A DNA stretch of 64,000 nucleotides from an uncultured Carboxylicivirga sp. (GCF_963668385.1 NZ_OY764327.1:5118501-5182500), one strand, 5' to 3'. Counted from the first letter of the stretch, positions 27,736 through 37,581 are shown. A program made the numbers and translations. Notes: generated from the letters alone by a model not told the origin.

Positions 27736-28626
27736 TTAATCGATAAACCTTTTTACAATATTTCCATAAGCATCAATTCTGCGATCGCGAAGAAATGGCC
27801 AAATACGACGAACATCTTCACTTCGCTTCATATCAACTTCCTGAATAATATTACAATGCTCATTAGCGGGTGCTTTAGCTAAAATTTCACCTTGCGGCCC
27901 GGCAATAAAACTATTTCCCCAAAATTTAATTCCATCAGAATGACCCGTTGGATCATTTTCATGTCCGGTTCGATTGGCAACAATTACCGGCAAACCATTT
28001 GCAACAGCATGAGCTCTTTGCGAAATCGTCCATGCACCTAGCTGCCTCTCCTGCTCTTCTGGAGTATCATTTGTATCCCAACCAATAGCTGTAGGATAAA
28101 TCAATAATTCAGCACCTTTCAATGCCATCAATCGGGCTCCTTCGGGATACCATTGATCCCAACAAACAAGCACTCCCAATTTCCCAACCGAAGTTTCAAT
28201 GGGCTCAAATCCCAAATCACCCGGAGTAAAATAGAATTTTTCGTAAAATCCAGGATCATCAGGTATATGCATTTTTCGGTACTTTCCAGCTATTGATCCA
28301 TCTTTTTCAAAAACAACAGCTGTGTTATGATATAAGCCAGCAGCTCTTTTTTCGAATAAAGAGGTAACAAGAACAACACCCAACTCTTTAGCTATTTTGC
28401 CATAGAATTCAGTTGATGGTCCCGGAATAGTTTCTGCCAAATCAAAATAATCAACCGTTTCGTGCTGGCAAAAATAGAGACTGTTATGCAACTCTTGCAA
28501 AACAATTAACTCTGCCCCTTTGGCTGCACATGCTCTTATGTTACTTTCGAGTAACTTACAATTATTGTGTATTGAATCAACGTTGGATTGTTGCACAACT
28601 CCAACCACTAATTTATCTTGTTTCAT
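27736..28626 (-). CDS. aguB: N-carbamoylputrescine amidase
   Basis: A 296-residue carbon-nitrogen hydrolase that splits N-carbamoylputrescine to putrescine, CO2 and ammonia. The Glu-Lys-Cys triad is visible: Glu in LIVLQELHNSLYF, Lys in YRKMHIPDDPGF and Cys in GVLVCWDQWYPEGAR. The HNSLYF and QWYPEG context separates it from general nitrilases. It follows aguA by 8 nt on the same strand, giving the complete agmatine-to-putrescine route. Confidence 0.94.
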   Translation of the reverse strand: MKQDKLVVGVVQQSNVDSIHNNCKLLESNIRACAAKGAELIVLQELHNSLYFCQHETVDYFDLAETIPGPSTEFYGKIAKELGVVLVTSLFEKRAAGLYHNTAVVFEKDGSIAGKYRKMHIPDDPGFYEKFYFTPGDLGFEPIETSVGKLGVLVCWDQWYPEGARLMALKGAELLIYPTAIGWDTNDTPEEQERQLGAWTISQRAHAVANGLPVIVANRTGHENDPTGHSDGIKFWGNSFIAGPQGEILAKAPANEHCNIIQEVDMKRSEDVRRIWPFLRDRRIDAYGNIVKRFID

Positions 28627-28634
28627 TTCAATAT

Positions 28635-29648
28635 TTATTTAATAAATCCCTTTGGAAACTGCATGGTAACACAATGCAATGATCCATGTTGTTTAATCAA
28701 AGGTAAGCAATTGACTCCAACTACCTGACGATCTGCAAACAACTGCACCAAGATAGCGATTGCAACCTCATCCTTTGGGGATTGATAAGTTGGGACTAAA
28801 ACTTTAGAATTAGTAATCAAAAAGTTTGCATAAGTTGCAGGCAATCTCTCACCATCTTCACATACAGCATCTGCCATTGGTAATTTCACAAGGTTATAAG
28901 GCTCCCCGTTATCTTGTTTCAAAGCCTTCAACTCGTCTTCCATAGCTTTTAAAGTCACGTAATGCTCATCATTTTCATCTTCGCAAGCAACATAAGCAAT
29001 GGTGCTCTCATTAACAAAACGCGCCAATGTATCAATATGGCTATCGGTATCATCACCCGCCAAATATCCATTATTTAACCACAAAACCCTTTTGGCACCC
29101 AAACGCTTTTTTAATTCCTCTTCAATCTCGGCTTTACTTAAATGAGGATTTCGTTCTTTAGAAAGTAAACATTCCGAAGTTGTAAGAATAGTTCCTTTAC
29201 CATCAGATTCAATACTGCCCCCTTCCATAATAAAATCGAGATGATGTGCATAACTTACATCTGAATTAAACACCTCAGACCTAAATTGATGGTGAGTTAT
29301 CGCATTATCTTTTTTATATGCGAACTTATTGCCCCATGCATTATATCCAAAATCGAGAACCACGGGTTTACTATCATCAAATATTGAAATACCTCCATGA
29401 TCACGCGCCCATGTATCGTCTATTTCACATTTTAAAATGGATATCCTTTTGTTTTTAGACAATAATTCTTGAACATCAGTAGGATTTTGAGCAACTATAA
29501 TCACTTTCTGATCCTCACTGATTTTTTCAGCAATATTTTGAAAAACAGGAATTACCTCTTCCAGATTATCTTTCCAATCGGTTGAGGCATCAGGCCATGT
29601 TAACTGAACAGCACTTTGTTCAAACCATTCTGCAGGAAATTCTTTCAT
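28635..29648 (-). CDS. aguA: Agmatine deiminase
   Basis: A 337-residue guanidino-group-modifying enzyme (PAD family) that converts agmatine to N-carbamoylputrescine. The conserved residues are seen in order: PAEWFEQSAVQLTWP at the start, TWARDHGGISIF, FIMEGGSIESDGKGT, NGYLAGDDTDSHIDTLARF with the catalytic His, and the nucleophilic Cys in HGSLHCVTMQ near the C-terminus. Length is usual for Bacteroidota AguA. It forms a two-gene operon with aguB; no arginine decarboxylase (the agmatine source) is in the window. Confidence 0.94.
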   Translation of the reverse strand: MKEFPAEWFEQSAVQLTWPDASTDWKDNLEEVIPVFQNIAEKISEDQKVIIVAQNPTDVQELLSKNKRISILKCEIDDTWARDHGGISIFDDSKPVVLDFGYNAWGNKFAYKKDNAITHHQFRSEVFNSDVSYAHHLDFIMEGGSIESDGKGTILTTSECLLSKERNPHLSKAEIEEELKKRLGAKRVLWLNNGYLAGDDTDSHIDTLARFVNESTIAYVACEDENDEHYVTLKAMEDELKALKQDNGEPYNLVKLPMADAVCEDGERLPATYANFLITNSKVLVPTYQSPKDEVAIAILVQLFADRQVVGVNCLPLIKQHGSLHCVTMQFPKGFIK

Positions 29649-29706
29649 CTATTAAAATTATAATGGGGCAAAAATAATGAATTTGTGAATCGAAATATTA
29701 AGACAT

Positions 29707-29738
29707 AAAAAAAGACACCCAAAATTGGATGTCTTTTT
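29707..29738 (-). terminator. dnaA terminator
   Basis: AAAAAGACA (29709-29717) pairs with TGTCTTTTT (29730-29738), with inner CCAA/TTGG pairing. It lies about 20 nt past the dnaA stop, and A-runs give T-runs on either strand. Confidence 0.75.
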
Positions 29739-29758
29739 AAAAAAATAGCGTTATCAAG

Positions 29759-31189
29759 TTATGATTTCAATTGAGCTTCAATTTCTTTGACTTGCCCTTT
29801 AAAATCTTTATCGGTTTCGATTAAATTATTAACAGCCTTACATGCATGCAATACTGTAGCATGATCTTTTTTACCAATTTTAGCTCCAATTGTTGATAAA
29901 GAAGAGTTAGTTAAACTCTTACTAAAGTACATAGCAATCTGACGAGCCTGAACAATTTCGCGCTTTCTGGTTTTTGAATGAAGAATTTCAAGATCTAAAC
30001 CAAAATAATCACATACTGTTTCTGAGATGGATTCTACAGTTACCTCTCGAGAGGTTTTCTTAACCAACTTATCAATAATGGCTTTAGCGTTTTCAAAGTT
30101 AATTTCTTGTTTATTCAATGTTGCCATTGCTAACAAAGAAATCAAAGCACCTTCCAACTCACGAACATTATTTAATACATTACTTGCAATATAATAAACA
30201 ACATCCTCAGGCACAGTTAAGCCATCGGTATATATCTTACGATTTAAGATTTCAACACGCGTTTCAAAAGCTGGAATTTGCAAATCAGCTGATAAACCCC
30301 ATTTAAATCTCGACAACAAACGATCTTCAACACCAGCCAAATCAACAGGAGCTTTATCACTAGTAATAATTAATTGCTTACCACTTTGATGCAGATGATT
30401 GAATATATGAAAGAACGTATTTTGCGTTTTAGTCTTTCCAGCAAACTCATGAACATCATCAATAATCAATACATCAATCATTTGATAGAAATTCAAGAAA
30501 TCGTTTTGAGAATTATTTCTTACCGAGTCAGTAAACTGTGTTTGAAATTTATTCGCACTAACATATAAAACAGTTTTTTCAGGCATTTGACGCTTTACTT
30601 CAATACCAATCGATTGAGCAAGGTGCGTTTTACCCAAACCAGAATTTCCATAAAGAAACAATGGGTTAAATGCTGTTTTACCTGGATTTTTAGCAACAGC
30701 GTATGCAGCATTTCGAGCTAATCTATTACAATCTCCTTCGATATAATTTTCGAAGCTATAGTCATTATTTAACTGCGGATCAACATTTAACTTTTTTATC
30801 CCAGGGATTACAAAAGGGTTTCTTATATCAAGGCGTTCCTGATTTGAACTAACAGAAACAGGTCGATTACGTAAATCTGTTTTGTTAGTAGTTGGGAAAT
30901 TTAAAGTATATGGCTTTCTGTTGTTAATATGACTATTATCCATTACAACATTATATTCAAGCTTAGCATTAGCCCCCAAATTTCTTCGAAGCGTTTTACT
31001 AAGTAAATCAATATAATGCTCTTCTAGATATTCGTAGAAGAATAAGCTAGGCACCTGTATTGTTAAGATATCCCTATCTAATTTTACAGGCTTAATTGGC
31101 TCGAACCAGGTTTGGTAACTTGTTTGAGGTATATTGTCCTTAATTACATTAAGACAACTGGCCCAAACATTAGAGTAATCGACATTCAT
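29759..31189 (-). CDS. dnaA: Chromosomal replication initiator protein DnaA
   Basis: About 476 residues. Domain I begins NVWASCLNVIKDNIPQTSYQ. A variable linker follows, then the AAA+ domain with Walker A LYGNSGLGKTHLAQSIG and Walker B VLIIDDVHEFAGK, and domain IV with the DNA-binding signature IGKKDHATVLHACKAVN. It binds oriC to start replication. I start at the ATG at 31189, which gives the usual MNVDYSNVW N-terminus. A longer reading from a GTG at 31225 would add twelve charged residues not typical of DnaA. A DnaA box lies about 260 nt upstream. Confidence 0.97.
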   Translation of the reverse strand: MNVDYSNVWASCLNVIKDNIPQTSYQTWFEPIKPVKLDRDILTIQVPSLFFYEYLEEHYIDLLSKTLRRNLGANAKLEYNVVMDNSHINNRKPYTLNFPTTNKTDLRNRPVSVSSNQERLDIRNPFVIPGIKKLNVDPQLNNDYSFENYIEGDCNRLARNAAYAVAKNPGKTAFNPLFLYGNSGLGKTHLAQSIGIEVKRQMPEKTVLYVSANKFQTQFTDSVRNNSQNDFLNFYQMIDVLIIDDVHEFAGKTKTQNTFFHIFNHLHQSGKQLIITSDKAPVDLAGVEDRLLSRFKWGLSADLQIPAFETRVEILNRKIYTDGLTVPEDVVYYIASNVLNNVRELEGALISLLAMATLNKQEINFENAKAIIDKLVKKTSREVTVESISETVCDYFGLDLEILHSKTRKREIVQARQIAMYFSKSLTNSSLSTIGAKIGKKDHATVLHACKAVNNLIETDKDFKGQVKEIEAQLKS

Positions 31190-31501
31190 TCTTTCGTTTT
31201 CCTTTTTAAGCTTTATGTTCAACACTATCCCTTTTCAGAAAACAAAAATTGTGAAAAAAAAATGGAAAAAAAAATATTAAATTTCTTGATATTTTAATTT
31301 GGGTTATTTGAACACTAAGAATCAGCTATTTAAGAAATTTTACATCAAAAACCTATAAAACAACACCTTAACACAAATCACCAAACTCTCGACCATCGTT
31401 AAAGCATTGTAAAACCAAGTGTTTTCGAATATTTGAGGAAAAAATTTAATATGTGGATAAAAAATATTTAACCCCCAACTACTTATCAGAATATAAATAC
31501 T
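31190..31501. promoter_or_regulatory. dnaA upstream region with DnaA box (possible oriC part)
   Basis: One perfect DnaA box, TGTGGATAA (31452-31460), lies in a very AT-rich spacer that also has long A/T tracts around 31255-31300. In many bacteria such boxes autoregulate dnaA, and the oriC often lies beside it. Only one exact box was seen, so a full origin is not established. Confidence 0.4.
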
Positions 31502-32743
31502 TTACTTAGATCTTTTTATTGCTTTTTTAACACTTATCGATTCCCCATTTTCAAAGGCGACGATCTTTGCTTTATCGTAAATCACCTTCACTTCGTCATA
31601 AACCTTTTGTATTTCATCAAACGAACGAGATTGACCTACCGAATAGAAATATCTCGATTTTCGAAAATCTTCATACACATTATACTTTCCTTCAATAATA
31701 ACAGAATCCATTGCTAAAGGAGTTTTTGATTCTTCTAGCTGAACCTGAAATACTATCCCTTTAATACCATAGGCACCATCTGTAACAGTTATATTCTTTC
31801 CAAAATCGATTGCTGAGAAGCTCACATACCTTTTAGGATTATGCCTAACATCAATCAACAATCGGTTCAAGCTCGCCGACACTTCAGTTAAAGAATAATA
31901 AAGGTCTTTATCTGTTAATAACAAGCCAAGGCTTCCATCACCTTCATTTATCGACGCAAGCAATTCTGAAGTATTATTTAATGTTGTTTTAAGTGCTTCT
32001 AAAGACTGATCTATCTGAGCATCTTCTAATTGTTGGCTAAAGCCAGCCATACTTTGAAAAACGGTATCAATATAAGGTCCCTGCGAAGTAAGCATCAACA
32101 TAACTGAATCGGTTCGTCTTATAACATTAGACATTTCACCCCCCTGCGACATTGTTTGTGATAACTCAGATGAAAGTTTTTCGAAATTATACATCGTATT
32201 TTTAAACGAACGCATGGTAGATTTGATATTGTTTTTATTTTCTTCATCAACAACATCACCTAGGTTAGTAAAAACAGAATCAAGTTGAACTATCAAACGC
32301 TCTGCCTTATCCTTTAAAGGTAACACCTCCATACTCACCTGATCTTTCAAATCACCCATTACAGATGTATTCATCGTATCACCATAAGCCAGTAATTCTT
32401 TCGACTTTCCGGGTAATAGCTGCACTCCTTTAGTTCCCATTAAATCCAAACTATAAATCTGTGCTTTAGAATCAGCTGGCAATGGCACGTTCTTGTGCAA
32501 TTCAAATGTAACGATAAATCGATCTGGAATAGTAGGATGAAAATCAATATCACGAACATATCCAACTTTAAATCCTCTATAATAAATAGGGCTTGCATTT
32601 GTCAAACCGTCAATACGCGCATACGTTCCATAATAAAAGTCACCAACTTTTAAAATATCCCTTCCTTTTAGGAAATTAAATCCCCAAATAAGAATAACAA
32701 ATGATACTAAAACCGTTAATCCTATTTTGACTTCCTTTTTCAT
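31502..32743 (-). CDS. MCE/MlaD-family lipid-transport protein
   Basis: A 413-residue protein with one N-terminal membrane anchor (KIGLTVLVSFVILIWGFNFL), then an MCE domain (about 35-115; ARIDGLTNASPIYYRGFKVG, then LPLPADS-like and LMGTKGVQLLPG). A long helical region follows. MlaD-type proteins form hexameric rings that carry phospholipids between inner and outer membranes. The ATPase and permease partners (MlaF/MlaE) are not in the window. It lies 26 nt downstream of the amidase gene on the same strand, both envelope functions. Confidence 0.85.
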   Translation of the reverse strand: MKKEVKIGLTVLVSFVILIWGFNFLKGRDILKVGDFYYGTYARIDGLTNASPIYYRGFKVGYVRDIDFHPTIPDRFIVTFELHKNVPLPADSKAQIYSLDLMGTKGVQLLPGKSKELLAYGDTMNTSVMGDLKDQVSMEVLPLKDKAERLIVQLDSVFTNLGDVVDEENKNNIKSTMRSFKNTMYNFEKLSSELSQTMSQGGEMSNVIRRTDSVMLMLTSQGPYIDTVFQSMAGFSQQLEDAQIDQSLEALKTTLNNTSELLASINEGDGSLGLLLTDKDLYYSLTEVSASLNRLLIDVRHNPKRYVSFSAIDFGKNITVTDGAYGIKGIVFQVQLEESKTPLAMDSVIIEGKYNVYEDFRKSRYFYSVGQSRSFDEIQKVYDEVKVIYDKAKIVAFENGESISVKKAIKRSK

Positions 32744-32769
32744 TTATATGGGTTTATTAATATTCTAAC

Positions 32770-33876
32770 TTAATTATCTGTTATTTTTCGGGCTTCGCTA
32801 ACTTTTATTTTCTTATCACTTTGAAAAGCTACAATAAAAGCATCGCCCACATCATTCTTCACATTTTTCAATTGCTGCACTATTACATTATAGTCAGACG
32901 AACTACCGGTGGTATATTTATAATAACCTCCTTCTTCAAATTCCCATAGATCTTTATATTTTCGATACAGACGCGCACCTTCTTTAATTTTACTTTTCGA
33001 AGAGGCTATTTGAATTCGATAGAATATATGATTTTCCTTTTCAAGATCCTCATGCAATTTTGCAACATCTTGCATTTTACTTTTATCATCATGCTCTTTC
33101 TTATAATCTCTTATAGCCCGGAATAATGCCGAGGCCATATATGTTTTTCCCTCCTCAGAAGATATAAATTTTTCTTCTTTTGTATTACTTACAAAACCAA
33201 GTTCTACCAAAACACTTGGCATAGCCACTTCGCGCAACACCAAAAAACCAGCTTGCTTCACTCCCCTATCATTTCGTCCCACACGGGTATGAAACTGATT
33301 TTGCATTAACGAAGCTACATGTATACTCTGATCAAGATGGACGTTTTGCATCAATTCAAATATTATATAAGATTCAGGCAAATTAGGATCGAATCCTTCG
33401 TAAGTAGTACTATAATCTTCCTCGAGAGTAATTACCGAGTTTTCTTTCTTTGCTACTTCAAGGTTTTCTTCAGTACGATGAAGTCCCAACACAAATGTTT
33501 CGGCACCTGCAATAGACGGAACGCTTATAGAATTGGCATGTATTGACACAAATAGATCTGCTTTGTTTTTATTAGCTATTTCAGCTCTTTTATTTAAAGG
33601 TACAAAAACATCTTTCTTTCGTGTATATACAACTTTAACCTCAGGTAAATATTCTTTTAAATAATCTCCCAATTTTAAAGCTACATCTAAAACAATGTCT
33701 TTTTCTTTCGATATTCTACCAATGGCACCCGGATCCTTACCCCCATGTCCGGCATCAATAATTATAGTATTCAAACCTAAGTCTTCCTGCCCTAAAAGCT
33801 CGTTTTCAGACATCAACGCAAGAAAGGTGATAATAACCAAAAAAAATATGCGTGTATTTAGTGGAAAAATTGTCAT
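32770..33876 (-). CDS. N-acetylmuramoyl-L-alanine amidase with SPOR-like C-terminus
   Basis: A 368-residue protein with a signal peptide (FFLVIITFLALMSENELLGQ). The Amidase_3 domain has the zinc His and Glu residues in TIIIDAGHGGKDPGAIG, DLFVSIHANSI and VLVELGFVSNTKEE. The C-terminal part (about 275-360; FYRIQIASSKSKIKEGARLY, FEEGGYYKYTTGSSSDY) resembles a SPOR-type peptidoglycan-binding domain. It cleaves the glycan-peptide amide bond during cell separation. It is divergent from lptD and upstream of the MCE gene. Confidence 0.92.
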   Translation of the reverse strand: MTIFPLNTRIFFLVIITFLALMSENELLGQEDLGLNTIIIDAGHGGKDPGAIGRISKEKDIVLDVALKLGDYLKEYLPEVKVVYTRKKDVFVPLNKRAEIANKNKADLFVSIHANSISVPSIAGAETFVLGLHRTEENLEVAKKENSVITLEEDYSTTYEGFDPNLPESYIIFELMQNVHLDQSIHVASLMQNQFHTRVGRNDRGVKQAGFLVLREVAMPSVLVELGFVSNTKEEKFISSEEGKTYMASALFRAIRDYKKEHDDKSKMQDVAKLHEDLEKENHIFYRIQIASSKSKIKEGARLYRKYKDLWEFEEGGYYKYTTGSSSDYNVIVQQLKNVKNDVGDAFIVAFQSDKKIKVSEARKITDN

Positions 33877-33895
33877 ACATTTACAAATTACTGTT

Positions 33896-33903
33896 CAAAA
33901 ATA
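33896..33903 (-). promoter_or_regulatory. Candidate amidase-gene promoter -7 element
   Basis: TATTTTTG on the minus strand matches TAnnTTTG and lies 19 nt before the amidase ATG. No -33 TTTG at ideal spacing. Confidence 0.4.
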
Positions 33904-33982
33904 GAAAAATATTGACGAGATAAAAAAGAGGCTTTATATCCCTATTTTTTTTTTGGAAACCTCTATGTGCGCAATTTTTAAT

Positions 33983-33990
33983 TATTTTTG
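33983..33990 (+). promoter_or_regulatory. Candidate lptD promoter -7 element
   Basis: TATTTTTG matches TAnnTTTG and lies 15 nt before the ATG at 34006. It overlaps an upstream TTG, which is therefore unlikely to be the translation start. Confidence 0.4.
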
Positions 33991-34005
33991 TGGACGCTTG
34001 AAAAA

Positions 34006-36870
34006 ATGACCACTTTGACTATTCAATACACACAATATAGTAAACTGCTTAAAACTATGTTAATAACATCCTTATGGGCAGTTATTTTTTTGCATTGTTC
34101 TTTATTAACCGCTCAATCCCCGGAATTGATGCCGGTTGCAGGGCCCGTTACTTCATTTAACGAAGTCACATTGAGTAATAATTCGTTACAAAACGACACT
34201 ATAAACAATAACATTTCTAGAACAGATAGTTTATCGCGTCGCCGCAATCCACAATTTTTAAGTAACGACTCTCTAAGTCTTACACCAAAAGACACGGTTC
34301 CTAGAACATCCGATCCAAATTCCTTTATTATCGATTCTGAAGTACAATACAAAGCCAAAGACTCGATTTTTACTGATATGATTACCAAGAAAACATACTT
34401 GTATGGCGACGCAGAAGTAAAATATCAGGACATTACATTAACAGCGAACACCATTATCTTAGATATGGATAGCAGTACAGCTGTTGCTTATGGAGCCCGC
34501 GACTCCTTAAATAACGAAATTGGATTGCCTGTATTTACGGATCCTAGCGGAGAGTACGAAATGCGGAGGATGAAATACAATTTCAAAACTGAAAAAGCAA
34601 TCATTCAGCATATCGTTACCGAACAAGGTGAAGGATTTGTGGTTGGAGACAGAGCAAAAAAAATTGAAGACAATGCCTATTGCATGAAGGATGCACGGTA
34701 TACTACCTGCGACCACCACGATCATCCCCACTTCTATTTAAATCTTACTAAAGCCAAAGTTATTCCGGGTAAAAAAACCATTACTGGTCCTGCTTATTTA
34801 GTGGTTGAAGATGTAAAACTACCTATTGTAATCCCTTTTGCAATGATACCTACTACATCTTCATATAGCTCTGGATTTATTTTCCCCTCATATCGCGATG
34901 AATCAATTAGAGGATTTGGACTGACCGACGGGGGTTACTATTGGGCTGCCAACGATTATTTCGATTTAATGGCCAAAGGTGATATTTTCACCAATGGATC
35001 GTGGGCTTCCCGAACGACAACTAATTATAAAAAACGATATAAATTTAGTGGTCGTTTGAACTTCCAGTACATGGAAAACATTTATAGTGAAAAGGATTTG
35101 CCCGATTACAAAAAAACTAAGGATATGTCAATTACATGGAGTCACAGACAAGATGCTAAGGCCAATCCTTACCAAACTTTTTCGGCAAGCGTAAACTATT
35201 CAACCAGTTCTTACGATCAAAATAACATTAACTCGATTGGTACAGTAAACGGCAGCGACATTTCGCGTAATACCAAACGATCGAGTATCTCATACAGTAA
35301 ACGATGGGCTGGTAAACCATATAATTTATCTCTTAACTTACTTCACTCTCAAAACAGTAGAGATACCACCATTGACCTTACCATTCCGGATATAACTTTT
35401 ACAGTTAACCGTTTCTACCCTTTCAAAAGCAAAAACAAGGTAGGATCTAACGAGAATTTTCTGGAAAAAATCAGTGTTTCATATACAGGAAATGCAAAAA
35501 ACTACGTAAGTGCCAAGGAGTACGAGCTAGGCTTTACAGGAAACGATTTTACAAACCAATGGAAAAATGGTATGCAACACAGTATTCCGGTTGCAATGAA
35601 TTTTAAATTCTTAAAGCATTTTACATTAAATCCATCCTTTAACTACAGAGAGCGCTGGTACCTATCCAAAACGGAACAGTACTGGGACGAAGAAAATCAA
35701 GTCATAGCTAAATCAGATCCTATTTCAGGCTTCAACCGTGCTTACGATTACAGTTTAAGTGCTGGTACTTCAACCAAAATATATACCACGTTTAAACCTT
35801 GGGAAAAACTATTTGGAGACAAAATAGAAGGCATTCGCCACGTAGCTACTCCATCGGTATCATTCTCGTACAGCCCCGATTTTAGTGAAGCAAAATATGG
35901 CTTTTACGACTCTTTTGAATACTACAACCAAGACAAGGATGAAGTTGAACGTGAAAAATACTCCTATTACGAGGGCTATTTATATGGTACTCCGGGAGAA
36001 GGAAAATCAGGATCAATGGGCTTTAGTTTAGCCAATACCCTTGAAATGAAAGTAAAGAGTACCAAAGACTCAACCGGCTTTAAGAAGATTAAAATACTTG
36101 AGAGCTTAAACTTTAGTTCAAGTTATAACTTTCTAAAAGATTCGGTAAAATTAGCTCCTATCAATATGACCGGACGTACTAAAATTGCCGGTACAAACAT
36201 TAATTTCGGAGCTCGCTTTAACGCATACGCTCTTGATGACTCGACTGGATTAGTAACCAATACTTTCCTGATTAATTCTGATAAAAAGAAGTTATTACGC
36301 ATGGAAAGTGCCAACCTAAGTTTTGGATATAGCATTGGCTCCGACACTTTTAAAAAGAAGAAAAATAACGAAGATACTAATCAAGAACAAGAGGATGATT
36401 CTTCAAATATGCCTCCATTAGACCCTAATGATCCAACATCCGGATTACCTTCATTTGGTCAGGGAGAAAACCGCAATTTAATGGCTGGCGATGACGGCTA
36501 TGCCGACTTCTCTATCCCCTGGAACCTATCTTTTAATTACTCACTACGCGTTAACGGAAGTTTCGATAAAACCCAAAAAGACTATAAATATACAGTTACA
36601 TCAGATGTTAACTTTAACGGAAATATGTCGTTAACACCCAAATGGAAAATCAACTTTTCATCGGGTTATAGTTTCGACCAAAAAGCATTGGCTCACACCA
36701 GCATGGGAATCAGTCGTGATTTACACTGTTGGAGCATGAATTTTAGCTTAGTTCCAGTCGGTAGATATAAGTCTTACTTTTTTACAATCAGAGTAAATTC
36801 AAGCATGCTTCAAGACTTAAAATACGACAAACGAAGCAGTGCCCGCGATAACCCTAATTTCTACAACTAA
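34006..36870 (+). CDS. lptD: LPS-assembly outer-membrane protein LptD (Bacteroidota type)
   Basis: About 954 residues from the ATG at 34006; a longer reading starts at a TTG. There is a signal peptide (ITSLWAVIFLHCSLLTAQ), a periplasmic OstA/LptA-like beta-jellyroll (YLYGDAEVKYQDITLTANTI) and a large barrel rich in Tyr, Ser and Asn. The conserved YTTCDHHDHPHFYL stretch marks the Bacteroidota LptD-like family. LptD with LptE inserts lipopolysaccharide into the outer leaflet. The region DTNQEQEDDSSNMPPLDPND (about 790-810) is an acidic insertion. It is divergent from the amidase gene. Confidence 0.88.
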   Translation: MTTLTIQYTQYSKLLKTMLITSLWAVIFLHCSLLTAQSPELMPVAGPVTSFNEVTLSNNSLQNDTINNNISRTDSLSRRRNPQFLSNDSLSLTPKDTVPRTSDPNSFIIDSEVQYKAKDSIFTDMITKKTYLYGDAEVKYQDITLTANTIILDMDSSTAVAYGARDSLNNEIGLPVFTDPSGEYEMRRMKYNFKTEKAIIQHIVTEQGEGFVVGDRAKKIEDNAYCMKDARYTTCDHHDHPHFYLNLTKAKVIPGKKTITGPAYLVVEDVKLPIVIPFAMIPTTSSYSSGFIFPSYRDESIRGFGLTDGGYYWAANDYFDLMAKGDIFTNGSWASRTTTNYKKRYKFSGRLNFQYMENIYSEKDLPDYKKTKDMSITWSHRQDAKANPYQTFSASVNYSTSSYDQNNINSIGTVNGSDISRNTKRSSISYSKRWAGKPYNLSLNLLHSQNSRDTTIDLTIPDITFTVNRFYPFKSKNKVGSNENFLEKISVSYTGNAKNYVSAKEYELGFTGNDFTNQWKNGMQHSIPVAMNFKFLKHFTLNPSFNYRERWYLSKTEQYWDEENQVIAKSDPISGFNRAYDYSLSAGTSTKIYTTFKPWEKLFGDKIEGIRHVATPSVSFSYSPDFSEAKYGFYDSFEYYNQDKDEVEREKYSYYEGYLYGTPGEGKSGSMGFSLANTLEMKVKSTKDSTGFKKIKILESLNFSSSYNFLKDSVKLAPINMTGRTKIAGTNINFGARFNAYALDDSTGLVTNTFLINSDKKKLLRMESANLSFGYSIGSDTFKKKKNNEDTNQEQEDDSSNMPPLDPNDPTSGLPSFGQGENRNLMAGDDGYADFSIPWNLSFNYSLRVNGSFDKTQKDYKYTVTSDVNFNGNMSLTPKWKINFSSGYSFDQKALAHTSMGISRDLHCWSMNFSLVPVGRYKSYFFTIRVNSSMLQDLKYDKRSSARDNPNFYN

Positions 36871-37009
36871 GATTAGGTTATTAGAAACATAGACAATGAC
36901 TATTGGACACAATTAAGTGTAGCCTCATTACAAAACGAGCAACAGTTGAGATTTAATTGAACCAATCAATAAAACTGTTGGTTTCATTATCAAGTAAAAT
37001 CAATCAGAA

Positions 37010-37387
37010 ATGAAAAAAATAATAGCAACAAAGAATGCACCTGGAGCCATTGGCCCTTATAGCCAGGCAGTAGAAGTAAACGGAACATTATACATTTCGG
37101 GCCAGGTACCTGTTGATCCGACAACCGGCAAAGTGATTGATGGGGGAATTTCCGAACAAACTGAGCAAGTTATGAAAAACATTGGTGCCATTTTAGACGA
37201 AGCCGGATATACTTTTGCTGATGTAGTAAAATCCACTTGCTTACTTAGCGACATGGCCAACTTTAAAGCTATGAATGAAGTATATGGGTCGCGCTATACT
37301 GAAAATCCTCCGGCACGTGCTGCGTTTGCTGTTAAAGAATTACCTCTTGGTGTACTTATCGAAATTGAAACAATAGCTATTAAATAA
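37010..37387 (+). CDS. ridA: RidA-family enamine/imine deaminase
   Basis: A 125-residue RidA/YjgF protein that hydrolyses reactive 2-aminoacrylate and related enamines. It shows the N-terminal APGAIGPYSQAVEV and ISGQVPVDPTTG, then RAAFAVKELPLGVLIEIE, where the conserved catalytic Arg and Glu lie. Length is typical. It is monocistronic, with a terminator 24 nt after the stop. The 22-bp tandem repeat follows beyond it. Confidence 0.95.
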   Translation: MKKIIATKNAPGAIGPYSQAVEVNGTLYISGQVPVDPTTGKVIDGGISEQTEQVMKNIGAILDEAGYTFADVVKSTCLLSDMANFKAMNEVYGSRYTENPPARAAFAVKELPLGVLIEIETIAIK

Positions 37388-37410
37388 ATATTACCTTAAT
37401 AATATTAAAG

Positions 37411-37443
37411 AACTGCTTTTCGTATAGAGGAGCAGTTTTTTTT
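37411..37443 (+). terminator. ridA terminator
   Basis: AACTGCT (37411-37417) pairs with AGCAGTT (37431-37437), followed by an eight-base T-run. Confidence 0.75.
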
Positions 37444-37493
37444 ATGCCTGATGGTTAGCCTAAAGTGGCGGACAGAATAATCTTGACAGAAAA

Positions 37494-37581
37494 ATCTGCA
37501 GCCCCATGCAGAAGTATCTGCAGCCCCGTACAGAAGTATCTGCAGCCCCTTACAGAATTATCTGCAGCCTCGTACAGAATT
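37494..37581. repeat. 22-bp tandem repeat (minisatellite), four copies
   Basis: Four contiguous 22-bp units start at 37494, 37516, 37538 and 37560. Each begins ATCTGCAGCC and ends CAGAAGT or CAGAATT, with 1-4 changes between copies. A decayed fifth copy starts at 37582 and a weak one precedes the array. Each unit contains CTGCAG, and the first can fold as CTGCA/TGCAG. The unit length is not a multiple of three and the array is GC-richer than its surroundings. Confidence 0.85.

Noticed and set aside
37494-37581. CRISPR array
   Set aside because: The 22-bp units are directly tandem with no spacers, and no cas genes are present.
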